64,000 nucleotides of DNA from Atrichornis clamosus (taxonomy: Eukaryota > Chordata > Aves > Passeriformes > Menuridae): positions 124,001 to 188,000 of the forward strand of contig WBMZ01012082.1 of the NCBI GenBank assembly GCA_013400975.1, written 5' to 3'. Positions 10,446-21,299 of this stretch are shown here, one piece after another. The notes under the pieces are model-generated. The model saw nothing but the letters and a program-made list of their open reading frames with translations. It did not search any database and was not told the DNA's origin. The translations under genes were made by a program, and so were the position numbers. The first letter of the stretch is position 1. Every line of letters begins with the position of its first letter.

Positions 10446-11411
10446 ACTCAGTGTTCTTGATCCCAATCCCCAAAAAAGCCATTCCAGGTGGTGCCACTGC
10501 TGCTGTTGGAGGAGGCTGGGAAGCTGAGCTGAAATCCCACAAGGATTCCACTGGTATTGCTCAGTGGCTGGAGCACGTGGGCAGAAAAACAGCCAATATC
10601 CCATTAATTAATTTAAACTTCCCAGTGATGCTCAGGCTGTTTGCAAGTTTCTGATAATTATCCATAAATCCCAGCAGTGTGGATGTGCAAATTCCCAGGA
10701 GAACGCTGTCCTTTGTAAAGGTTTGTGCTGTGCTGGAAGGGAAAAGTGCTAAAATTTGTTCAAATCTGTTCGGGTTTGGGCAACTCGTGGGAGCTGGAAT
10801 GGCCCTACAGAGATGAGAAGGTTTTTAGATTTTCTTGGGAAGATTACAGTCCGACCATAGTTGCTAGGAGAACATCAGGCACACAAAGTTGTCTTGATAG
10901 ATTTAGGGAGAGAGGCAGAGAGAAAGAAAAAAAAGAGAACCAGAAAAACAAAGAAGGAAACAGAAAGAAAGAAAAGTGGAAACATTTAAAGTAAACTTTC
11001 AAATTCTACTTTTGGGGAATCTTATTGTTAGAGACTTAACAGAAAAATACAAGTAAACCTCAGTCTAAGGCCATTGTGCCTGTGGTTCCAGCCTTTCTTG
11101 CTTCGTTTTGATCTAAAGCTCTTCCCAAATTTGTGGATCTCTTTCCTCCTTACTGATGACTTTCTGAGGTAATGAAGTGTTTTGGTAGAAAAGAAAATTC
11201 CACCTTCACTCACAATTTCACTGAAGAGAAACTCCCTCACCCTGAGTTTCGGCACCACTTTTTTGGGTCTGTTTTACAAACCTGTTGTAGATGTACGAAT
11301 TGTGGTGACACCACAGAGGGAAAGAGGAAGAGGAGCCCAGGATTTCCCAGGTGACTCCAGCATTTGCTCAGTAAGAAACACTCAAGGATGTTGATGTAAA
11401 GGGTGGCAGCA
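10446..11411. other. unique sequence with purine-rich tract
   Basis: A strand-biased purine tract runs from about 10900 to 10990 (many gaaag/aaaga runs), which is low-complexity DNA. The remainder is AT-rich unique sequence with no recognised gene. Confidence 0.5.
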
Positions 11412-11615
11412 ATCCCGGGATCCCTGAGGTCGGAAAAGCCCTCCAGGATCGAGCCCAAGCTGTGCCTGACCCCACCCTGTCCCCAGCCCAGAGCTCTGAG
11501 TGCCACGTCCAGGCCTTCCCTGGACACCTCCAGGGATGGGCACTCCAACACCTCCCTGGGCAGTTCCAATGCCTGATCTGCCTTTCCATGGAGAAATTCC
11601 TCCTGAATAACCAAG
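11412..11615 (-). mobile_element. CR1 LINE 3' fragment, reverse orientation
   Basis: Reverse complement of a CR1 tail. It starts atcccgggatccctgaggtc, then ggaaaagccctccaggatcg, passes the cccagcccagagctctgagt and gccacgtccaggccttcc blocks, the cctccagggatgggcactcc block, and the ccatggagaaattcctcctg block. It belongs to the subfamily whose sense strand carries GACGTGGCACTCAGAGC. About 200 bp, non-coding. Confidence 0.9.
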
Positions 11616-11679
11616 GTTATTAACAACCAGCTGCTGCCAGAGGCTGGAGGGCAGGGCATGGTGCAATCCCAGCGTGGAT

Positions 11680-12110
11680 TTGCTTGCGCAGGACCCCCCG
11701 CTCAGCCCGGCATTGTCCCCACAGCCCCTGCCGAGTCCAAAGTCTCAGTTTTGAAATTCCGAGCCTCTCTGGTTGTGTTTCCTTCTGAGAACTCGCTGGC
11801 TCCTTTGCATAACCCCTCCCTCGGCAGAGCTTCCCAGAGCTCCTCGAGGGATGATGGCAGAGCCGGCCCCCGTCACAACAACGCCGTGGTTTCATTTCCA
11901 CGGCGGGGGAGAGCAGCAGGGCTGACGTGTGAGGGCCGAGTTATGTAATCCCTGCGGGGCCTTTCAAGGGAGGCGGCGGTGGGTGTCGGCTCCAGAACTT
12001 CCCCCGGAACGGGCCGGGAGAGCCGGCCTGACCTCACAGCCCACAGGGCCGAGCCCGGCTCCGGGTGTCCCTGCAGAGCGAGCGCTGGTCCCTGTGCTGG
12101 GAGCCGGCAG
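11680..12110. promoter_or_regulatory. CpG-rich block, candidate CpG island
   Basis: I count about 23 CpG dinucleotides between 11844 and 12108, against near depletion in most of the window, and the preceding 11680-11720 is also CpG-bearing. It lies between two reverse CR1 tails (11412-11615 and 12135-12338), so part of the GC could have been seeded by repeats. The CpG-dense core itself shows no CR1 blocks. Such islands in birds often mark promoters or first exons of coding or long non-coding RNA genes. No start codon or exon can be assigned with confidence. Confidence 0.45.
11882..11905. repeat. GC-rich perfect hairpin
   Basis: The arms cgccgtgg (11882-11889) and ccacggcg (11898-11905) are exact reverse complements around an 8-base loop, tttcattt. 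It lies in the CpG-rich block. Confidence 0.7.
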
Positions 12111-12134
12111 GGATGGAGCACCTCTGCTGTCTCT

Positions 12135-12338
12135 GAATCCCTGGATCGCTGAGGTTGGAGAAGCCCTCCCAGGCCACCGAGTCCCACCTGTGACCCCGTC
12201 CCCACCTTGTTCCCAGCCCAGGTCCAGCCCTTCCTCGGACACTTCAGGGATGGCGACTCCCAACCTCCCTGGGCAGCCCCTTCCAAGGCCTGACCACCCT
12301 TTCCGTGAGGAAATTCCTCCTGGTGTCCAACCTGGACC
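12135..12338 (-). mobile_element. CR1 LINE 3' fragment, reverse orientation
   Basis: Same subfamily and orientation as the copy at 11412. It carries a gaatccctggatcgctgagg start, a ttggagaagccctccc block, the cccagcccaggtccagccct and acttcagggatggcgactcc blocks, and ends with gaggaaattcctcctggtgt. About 200 bp. Two copies of the same part of the element only 520 bp apart bracket the CpG-rich block. Confidence 0.9.
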
Positions 12339-14536
12339 ATATTCCGCACGGATTGCACTGGTGTTTCTACTGCAGACCGTGATGAAGAATCTGATTTGCT
12401 TCATTTGCTAAGGAAACCTCTTCAAACAAACATTTCTAATGTTTTTCTTTGACATAAAATCCTACCACATTGCACTGGGTATTAATCAATCAATCCTTGC
12501 ACATATTTTCCATGTCAACACAATCCTGGACCTGTGGATGGTGACTTGATCCAATTTTGGAATCAAAATTTGGCTGATGGTTTTGAGGTTCTTAAGAACT
12601 GCAGCTACATCTCTGCTCATTTAAATAACAAAATATTTCACTCAGAATGAAAAAAACCCCTCGTGTTCAATTCCCAAGGTCAGGATTTCACTCCTAGTAT
12701 TTATACCTGAGACTTGGGAAATGGCAGTAGGAATTAAGGTGGAGATTAAATGCAAACAAGGAGGATTTTAATTTCATACTCCAGGTGCTGCCAAATAAGA
12801 AGCAAAGCGAAATGGACAGAACCCAAAAATACTCATCGGTGCTGAGCTGGTGGCAAAGTAAAACATCAGGATAAAGTAGGAAGATTAATTTTTTCAACAG
12901 AGTTTCAAATTTGACAGAGAGGCTGATACAATTCTCTGATACAAATTCCTAATGCAGCACTTCCACCAGCTGCTTATCCACAGCACCCCCCTTCTCATGG
13001 AAGCTTTTCCTTGGGCTTTTACGCCTCTCTTAGTAACTGACTTGTGATTTCAGTCATTTTTTTGTGGCTATTCTGTCAGAACTTTTCAGGCCTTCCAAAA
13101 AGCAAAGGCAAACTGAAAGCACGGAAGTCCCGCGGTGTCACGTTGTCACTGTGTCACCAGGAGCCCTCGGACACCCACAGTGAGGCAGAGGCAGACACGG
13201 GAGGGGAGGGAGGGCAGGGAGGAGCGGTGGCCACAGTTTGAGTCACAGTTTTAGTCTAGGCCAGCCAGGGAGCCACGTTGGCCACCAGGAGCCCCAGGTT
13301 TGTTCCTGACAAGACCCTGCTCGAAGCTCACGGTTGCCACCCCTCCTCCTGCCCACCCTCCCCAGCCTGGCCCCGTGCTCTCACCTCCCAGTGTCCAGCT
13401 GCCTTCCCATCCTGCCACTTCCTGACTCCCTCTCCCCACAGACAAGCTGGGTTTCGTGGGATGTGCTGTGGAATGTCTGAGATTCCCCACCTGCCTCTTA
13501 CCCCTTTTCATTCCCTCCACTCTCTGTTCCCCCAAGTGCATTTCAGCAGAAACTCTTCTGCTTTGAAGGTCGTAAAAATAAATTTGCATGAAATTGCTTG
13601 ACTTGAATCACATACTTCATTGCCTGGAGTTTATACATTCCAGTTTTTTTTCCTTGGATTTAATTCCAGGCTTTGATGTGCCCTTTTTTTTAAAATCAAG
13701 GAGTCATCTGCAATGTTTCAACCAGACGCTGAATTCCTAGAGCTCGGTCATTTTTGAAACAGAGCAAGAGAAGCTGCAGATTATTTGAACTTTGTGAACA
13801 TTTCCCCCAAACTCAGACCTCATTAACATTTCTGAGAGCATCAGAAACTTCAGTTGTGTTGCTGACATTCAAATTGGGCAATGGATGTATTTTCCAACGT
13901 GACTCCAAGTCTCACTTCTGGTGCCAGCAGGGTTCACATGACCCACTGCAAGCCTGCAATGCCCCGAGATGACATCAAAACTAGATCTTGCCAATTTTGG
14001 GAAATGAGCCCAAAGCTTGGCCAGCTTTGGACCTAAAGAACTGCAGCTGAGCTGGTGGAATAAAGCCCAGGAACCTGTTCTGGACAAGGGATTTGCTTTG
14101 GACACCCCTGCAAAGGGCAGCCAGTGGTTTGTGTTAGGAGTTGCATTGGTCTCTGTATCCAGTGCTCAGACAGCCCAGCAATGGTGGAGGCACCTCTGGG
14201 ATAACAGATTTAGGAAGGGGGGAAAAAACCTCTACTCTGTGGTAAAAACAGAGTGAGATTTTCTCTCACTGTTGCAAATGTGTCGTTTTGGAAGAAAAGG
14301 CAAAAATGGTGAGAGGAATGGAGAGCACAGGAGAAGGGAAAGGAGAGAATGGATAGGGAAGGAAAAGGTAAGGAAAAGGAGGATCTTACATAAGAACCAT
14401 CTGTTAGGTATTTTAAGGAGATAAAAAATACCAGGTAATGTGGTTTTGAGCTGTAGGAGGTAATGGGAAAGCAAATGGCAGCGTGAAAGTCATTATTTAA
14501 AGTGAAATGTAGTGCTGTAATCCACATCCTTTGAAA
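12339..14536. other. unique sequence, no gene seen
   Basis: AT-rich from 12400 to 13020, then a GC-balanced, tandem-free stretch to 13600 and mixed sequence after that, with a purine-rich tract at 14290-14390. The frames near 13250-13600 (107 and 112 codons on opposite strands) overlap and have no recognisable motif. Confidence 0.5.
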
Positions 14537-14802
14537 ATCATGGAATCCCAGACTGCTTTGTGTTGGGAGGGACCTTAAATCTCCTCCAGTGCCACCCCTG
14601 CCATGGGCAGGAACACCTTCCACTATCCCAGGGTGCTCCAAGCCCTGTCCAGCCTGGCCTGGGACACTTCCAGGGATCTGGGCAACCCGTGCCAGGGCCT
14701 CCCCACCCTCACAGGGAAGGATTTATTCCCAATATCCCATCTAACCCTGCTGTCTGTCAGTTTGAAGCCATTCCCCCTCATCCTGGCACTCCAGGCTCTT
14801 GA
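14537..14802 (-). mobile_element. CR1 LINE 3' fragment, reverse orientation
   Basis: Starts atcatggaatcccagactgc, then tttgtgttgggagggacctt, the cctgccatgggcagg block, the ccagcctggcctgggacact block, the tgccagggcctccccaccct block, and finishes near the gaagccattccccctcatcc block. It is about 265 bp of the 3' end, same subfamily as 898 and 2855. Non-coding. Confidence 0.92.
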
Positions 14803-15627
14803 AAATGGAGTCAGACATTCAGATAGGCCCAGAGCAGCAGCACTGCCAAAGCTCAGTGCACCCAGAATTAGTTCACAACAGAAAATGTTACCTGATGCAA
14901 CTTCCCTTTTCCACTTCGTATTTTGCAGCTGCTTTCATGATTTTAATCATACTTTTCAATCATTTTTACCTTCCTTCCAAGAATTTCACATTAATAGTCT
15001 TGGAACGGGCACAGTCTCAGGGGGGATTTACCAGGGCATCTGATATTGCAAAATTAATCCACAGAAAGATTAAATTACCTGACTAAAGGAACACAAACAC
15101 ACATGAATTGTTTCTGTCATGTGCTTCAATTCCAAGGCCAGTCCTCTTCTTTTAGGCAAATGACTTAAAAAAGGGAAAAGAAATTGTATAAAGAATTTCC
15201 AACGCTGAGGATGATAATTTACCTCTGAGTCAGAAATTCACTTCCAACCTTAATCTGCAGTGACTGATGTGCCAGGGGGAGCTTCATAGAAAGCTGAGTA
15301 GTTTCAGTGCACTTTCTGATGGATAAATCCCCATCAGGGACTCACACCAAGGGTGATCTCACTTGCAAGACTAAAGCTCACCATTCCTCTCAGAATGAAC
15401 AAACCCCGGAAAGATTCCTTTAAAAATGTACAGTCAATCATTTCCTTCAGTCTACTTCCTTTTTTTTTGTTATTTTCCCTGCATTCAGTTCACGGTTTTG
15501 GCTGATTCAAACACCTCTGGGCAGTCGTGCCCACCCTGAGCTCCTCTGTGCCCAAAGGACTTCCAGGACCCAAAACAGACTTGGCTTTTCTCCTCCTCTC
15601 TGAGCCTCATCCCATTAATTAGGGGAG
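14803..15627. other. unique AT-rich sequence, no gene seen
   Basis: AT-rich non-repetitive sequence with a short T-run near 15462-15470. Nothing else recognised. Confidence 0.5.
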
Positions 15628-15826
15628 GGGCAGGTCGGACACCAGGAGGAATTTCTCCATGGAAAGGGTGGTCAGGCCTTGGCAGGGGCTGCCCAGGGAG
15701 GTTTGGGATCCCCATCCCTGGAAGTGTCCAAGGAAGGCCTGGACGTGGCACTCAGAGCTCTGGGCTGGGGACAGGGTGGGGATGGGGCACAGGCTGGACT
15801 TCCAACCTCAGTGAGTCTCTGAATTG
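15628..15826 (+). mobile_element. CR1 LINE 3' fragment, forward orientation
   Basis: Sense-strand CR1 tail. It shows a caggaggaatttctccatgg block, aaagggtggtcaggcctt, ggggctgcccagggaggttt, the catccctggaagtgtccaag block, acgtggcactcagagctctg, and a decayed terminus around ttccaacctcagtgagtctc. It is the same subfamily as the reverse copies at 11412, 12135 and 33573, in the opposite orientation. Confidence 0.9.
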
Positions 15827-18800
15827 GCCTAACACCAGAAATGTGAGCAAAACATGCTCTTAACTTTGTGTCTCCAAGAGAAACCAAGGGAACAAATCAA
15901 CAGGGCAGGCAAAAGCAGCACCTCCTGCTTCTCCCAGAGACTTCCCTCATTAAGTGGGATTTACAAGGGCAGAGCCAGTCCTGCAGTCTCCCTTCAGAAC
16001 AGAGGCCTGGGGGTGTTGTTGAAAGCAGCCCAAGCATTCTGAGGTTGCTGGGGGTGCCCTGGCTTGGCTGAAGGCTCCTCGTGCAGCAGCTCAGACTCAC
16101 CCCAGGCAGGTCAAACCCAGGATAAAAAATTGTAGGCTCAGACCTCTGAGTTCCACCTCCCTGGTGCTACTCCTGACATCAAACTGTGTCCAGGGGCACA
16201 CAGTCTTCATCTGTGAGGGCTGGTTCTGAAAATACTGAAAGCTGCATCTCTGCTACCTGTTCACAGCTCATTTATCACTTCGGTTAAACAAATACCCCAA
16301 AATAAAACTGGCCCTTGCTTGCAAATCCCTGTGTCAGTGGTTGGTTGATTTTTCTCATCACCCCAGCAGCAGATCCCAGCCAAGCTCACCCCAACTCCCC
16401 GGACCTCAACCTCCCTCTCTCATGTTGGCAAACACAGGTTTCCCTGGAGGTTTCCCTGCTGCTTTGTGGATCCCCTGGAGCAGGCACTGTCAGAACACCT
16501 CTCAGCCAGCATTCCCAAACCACAGTCTCAGTTCTGCAATGTTTTCTCTGGAGGCTTTCAGAGTCAGACACTTTTGATAGCAGCAGTGTGGTCTGAGGAC
16601 AAGCAAAACCACACACACGAGCACAAACCTTGGTTAGGGCTGAGGAATGGAATCATCTTCTTGAGGTGAACAAAAATTCCATGTTTGCCCTGAAGTATTT
16701 ATGAGAAAGAGACACTTTTCATTGAAAAAGATTCTTTGTCCTTGGGGAGACTCATCTCAACTACAGAGAGTGAAATAAACTCTCAGCTTCTTTACCCTCA
16801 GAACTGGGATTTTAGGCCATAACATTTTCCCTCTTGGGGGTGCTGCCCCAAGGCACAGCATGTCCTGAACCATGGCCTGCAGTCCCAGTATTGCTTTTTT
16901 TGTGCATCCCACAGGGTTCAGACATTGGCATTTTACATTTTCTCTTTCCCTAACACCCTTTAATTGTGTAATGACCAAAAATGGTTTTAAAATACTAGAA
17001 TAGTTTCTTTAACAGGGCAATTTTTTTAAAGCCTAATTTCCTCCACATTATTGGCATGACCTTCTTGCCATGAAATGGAGAAGTGAGGCAGGGGAGCATT
17101 GATGGGAGAGTCTTTTCCCTCAAATCTTTGTTTGTTTCTCACTATATTTAAATCCAGCCAGACTCAGCTGTTTCACATTTTGGAAGTACAGCCTAAAAAA
17201 TCCCAATCACATTGCCCTGTCTGTTCTGCCAGAGCCAGAAACAAATTCAGGTGGATTGTACCATTTCTGCTAAATTCTCTTTAAATACTCGGCCCCCCAC
17301 TTCTCTCATCTCCTAATCCATGAGCCACTTGCAAAAGGCATGGAGTTCTCTCTGCAGGTGAAATGTAATTTTGGCTTCAGAGTGAAAAGAGCCATGAGAA
17401 GACACCTCCTCCAAGGATTTCTGGGCCAGTAACTACAGATTTTTAGATCAGTTCAGAGATACTTGAGCGGATTTAATTGCTTTATTTTTAGATGTTCCTA
17501 CTGCACAAACACTCACAAAGAGAACCAAGGAGAAATCCCTGCTAGAAAGAGGAAATTTTGATTTTTATGTCACCAGAGAGCACCAGAACAACATTTACGG
17601 GTCTGTGCACGTCTGAGAGTCCCAGGAGAGTCCAAAATCAGAACAACTCCTCTTTACCCTCCAAAACTGGGCACCACAGTGGCTTATACCTCCCAAAAAA
17701 GGGTGTTTGGGATGGTGTGAGCACCTGAGCTATCCCTGAACCCTGGAAGGGGGAGAGCCAAGCAGAGCCTTCCTGCAAGGCAAAGCAAGGTGCAGTGAGA
17801 CTAAAGAGAAATATTTTACTAAAACAAAAAAAAGGACAAAGCATGAAAACCTTTAAGTTCTTCCCTTTGGGTGCTGATGCTCGAGGGCTCAGCCACTAGA
17901 GGGTAATGTAAGATAAGGAAAAAGGGAACTGAACCCCTGTGCCTTGTCTCCAACACTTCAAAGATCCGATTCTAGTGACAAAATCCATTTAGTTATTTTC
18001 AAAACTGGATATAGGGAAGAAAGGAAGAGCTAGAGGGAAAGAGGTAGCATAGACAGAGCAATTTATCTTTAAATTTTCCTTTTTAGAGTGGAGAAAGGAC
18101 TGGTATGACATCAACCTTGCCAAACCCTGATAAGACTTAACATAATTGCAGAGATGGTCCTGCTGGTAAAAGCAAAGCCTTTTGGATGATATAAGAAGTT
18201 AATTTTCCTGGCAGAATTAGGAAACCATCCACTGAGGAGAATCAGACATTCAGACATTCAGAACAGAGAAGCAAAAGCCCTATTCAGTGACAGGTCTTGT
18301 TTACAACACAGGGGTTATTCAAAAGGGACAAGAAGTGGAGGGACCTGGGTGTGGTTTTAACAAGTACCTGAGGATGGCAGGGAAAGGTGATGCCTGTTCT
18401 GGGTGGCTTTGCAATAAAGATAAAGCATGGGATGGCCTTTTCCCATTCACGTGGGAGGGACAACTCCAAATCCCATTCCAAAGGACCTTTCTCCTCTCTC
18501 TGGTATGGTTCAATGAATACAATATGTAGCTTTTAATAACTTTTTAAAACGTCGTTAATGGCACTGATCTGGGAGTGTCACATCACTGGTGTTTATTTGC
18601 CTTCCAGCTGAACTTGGCACCGTTCCCACTGCTCCCACAAAACACCCCAAGAAGTGTGTGCTGCTGAGGGGGGCACATTTCTGGGGTGCCTTCAGCAGAG
18701 TTCTGCCCCTGGATCAATGGCACTCCTTTGTTCCCAGCTGCACTCCAGCCCTGGAGCTGCCCCTGGGAATGGCAGACACCACAAACGGAGGCACCATGAG

Positions 18801-21221
18801 CACCCACCTGAGGGAGTCGGATTTCAGGGATTTTCAGCAGCCCCTGTCCCTCCAGGCACATCTGAGTGACTCATTCCAGGCCTTTCCCTGCCTTCCAAGC
18901 AGGAAGAGCCTTGCCCACAAGCAGTGCCTTGCTGGGCACCTGATTTATCCCACAAAATTCCCCCTGGGCAGTGCTTGAGACAAATCCTTCATCCACATGG
19001 AATGCAGTCAGGATTAATTAAGGATTTCACTGTACTGCATAAACATAAGGTTTAAGGTTCACCAGACAAGAGTAGCTGGAGGGTTTTGCTCCTGACACCT
19101 TTATGGATGATCACATTGCTCCATTTCACATAAAACACACTCACCCATCACAGGTGTTGTGGCCCAGGGTTCCTGCAGAGCCTCTCCAGGAGCTGTGTTC
19201 CATCCCAGTTCTCATCCCAGCCCTGGGCAGGGTTCCTGAGGGATCACTGCTGGCTGCTCCTCCATCTGATGCACTTCCACTAGTGACAGCCTGGCACAAT
19301 GATTCACCAAGCCTGGGTGAGGAGATGGTGACATTTGTGTTTTAAAAGCCACAAAAATGTTATTTGTCATTGACTCAGGATGGTGTCTCCTGTATAGAAC
19401 ACCGGCCATGAGGAGAATGTTAAATATTCTTCCGGCTCCCCTTATCAGAGGCCTGGTTTGGGTGTAATTTGGGTTCTGAGGTGTCTCACCACAGGGGAAC
19501 ATCAGGTTTTTGCTGGTCCTGTGGTCCCTGGGCGTCACCACGCCAGGACCTTGCAGGTTATTGTGTTTTCTCTATTCCTGCCACATCCACACGCTGGAGG
19601 TAATCACACAAAGGGACATCTGGGGAGCAGGGCTTCCAGTGGCACCCAGAGCGACTCAGCCTCAATTGTCTCCTAGACCTGAGCCAGGATTTCTCAGGGA
19701 ATTGTCTCCTGTGGGCCCGGCCCAGGGCTGGGGTGTTTGTGGGGCCCAGCACAGCACCTGACGCCTCCAGACACTCCACACACGTGCAGCAAAGACAGCT
19801 TTAGGCAGCTGGGAAGAAAATTGTCCAGGCAGCAGCAGTGCCTCCTCCAGAGCCCGTCAGGAGTGTGTGGGGCCAGATAAGAACGCATTTCCATATGTGT
19901 GGAGTCCACACAGTGCTGCTGGCAGAAAATTCAGCTTCGTAAGCCTAAAAATGTCATTTCTATCCTCAAACAAGTTCAATTGGGAGGTGAAATTGGGGAC
20001 TGTGACTGAGGGGTGTTCACTCTAAAAGGGCAGTTTGGAGCTTGCTGCACCTCTGCAGGCCCAGGCCTCAAAGCACTGCCCGGAGTGACATCCCAGAACT
20101 TCTGCCCCCAAAAACTCTCTGCCAGCACAGAGCTGGGAGCACTGCTTGATGTATAATCCTACTGCCAGGTAGGAATTTCTTGACCTCTGGGACAACCTTC
20201 ATGACAAGAAGTAAAAATCTAAATCTTCAGCCAGGAATGGAAGCTCTGGAGAAGTTGTCTGTTGGGAAAGATGGCTCTGTTGGTAAAAAGGGAGCGGGGT
20301 ATAAATCCTGAGCACATTTCCCTGACTGAGGCCCAAAGAAAGGGAAATATTTGGCACCAAGCTCCAGGTCCTTCAAGCCCATCCTCAGCACTTGCTATCA
20401 CAGGGCTGTAGCTCCTTTCCTTGGAAGGAAACCTCTAAAGCCACTTGCTCCATGAGAGCTTCCCCTTGGAAGGAAACCCTTTGGCCCAACTGGGAGTGAT
20501 CCTGACTGAGGAGAGTGGAATGAATTCCTCGTTTCTTCCTGCTCCCCAGAGAGCCTGAGTGCAAACCTCAGCCAAAATCTCCCAGCCCTCTGTTTTGTCT
20601 GGGTTTTCTGAGGTCCCAGGAGGAGGGTGGGGTGTGACCACTGGAGTTGTCCTCAGTGCTGCCCCTGGGAATGCTGAGGAATCCTGTGGTGCTCCACCTG
20701 CCTGAATTTCAGAGGGAATAAATCTAACATTAATGCAGAACTGGTTCTCTCATTTAAGGACATTTTATGGCTTGGCATTGCCCCACCAAGCTTTCAGGAG
20801 CATTTGTCTCGTTTTCCTTTCCATTCCTCTCCAGAAAATTAGAAATAAAAGTATGGAAGTGTTTCTCTGCTGCTCTGCTTCAGCCAAAAAAGAGATGGGA
20901 GCAAGGATGTGCTTTCATGTGGCTCCCTGGTTAAGACAAACAGCCTTTAAAGCTGTTCTAGTTAGGAAAAAACTGGCCAGGAACAGGTGAAACACGGCCT
21001 CAACCCCTGCACGTGAACTTCCTGGGGAGTGAAAACATCACAGGGAAGCTTTTCTGGCGTTATGGGATGAGCTGAAAGTTATCTTGTGCTGGGGCATTCC
21101 CTGAGAGGAATTCCCACCAGGTCTTTTTCGTACAAACGGAGTGAAATAAGGGAATCAGAGTTCCACAGTGTTTCCTCATCAGATCAGCACACAAAGCCAT
21201 GAAGATGACAAGTGAAGGCAC
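15827..21221. other. unique sequence, no gene seen
   Basis: This is 5.4 kb with no mobile element I can recognise and no convincing gene. Open frames stay below 130 codons and overlap on both strands. The 18589-18978 forward frame (129 codons) has a readable composition but no known domain. A CTCF-like core lies at 17893-17903. A ccttggaaggaaacc word recurs at about 20438 and 20465. Confidence 0.5.
17893..17903 (+). promoter_or_regulatory. CTCF-like core motif
   Basis: ccactagaggg matches the vertebrate CTCF core (CCAC, any, AGRKGG), but the next base is T where the strong motif has C, so it is a moderate match. Chance matches of this length are expected at this scale. Binding cannot be inferred from sequence alone. 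Confidence 0.25.
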
Positions 21222-21299
21222 TTTTTCCTCTTGCTCCCAGTGCTCAGTGATAAATTCCTGTTTTTCCCCTTGCTACCAGTGCTCAGTGACGAACTCCTG
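21222..21299. repeat. 39-bp direct tandem duplication
   Basis: Two adjacent 39-bp units (21222-21260 and 21261-21299) begin tttttcc(t/c)c(t)tgct and share ccagtgctcagtga and aa(t/c)tcctg. They differ at a handful of positions, so the duplication is older than the one at 5012. The period of 39 equals 13 codons, which produces a repeated peptide in the short forward frame there, but nothing else supports coding. Confidence 0.8.
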
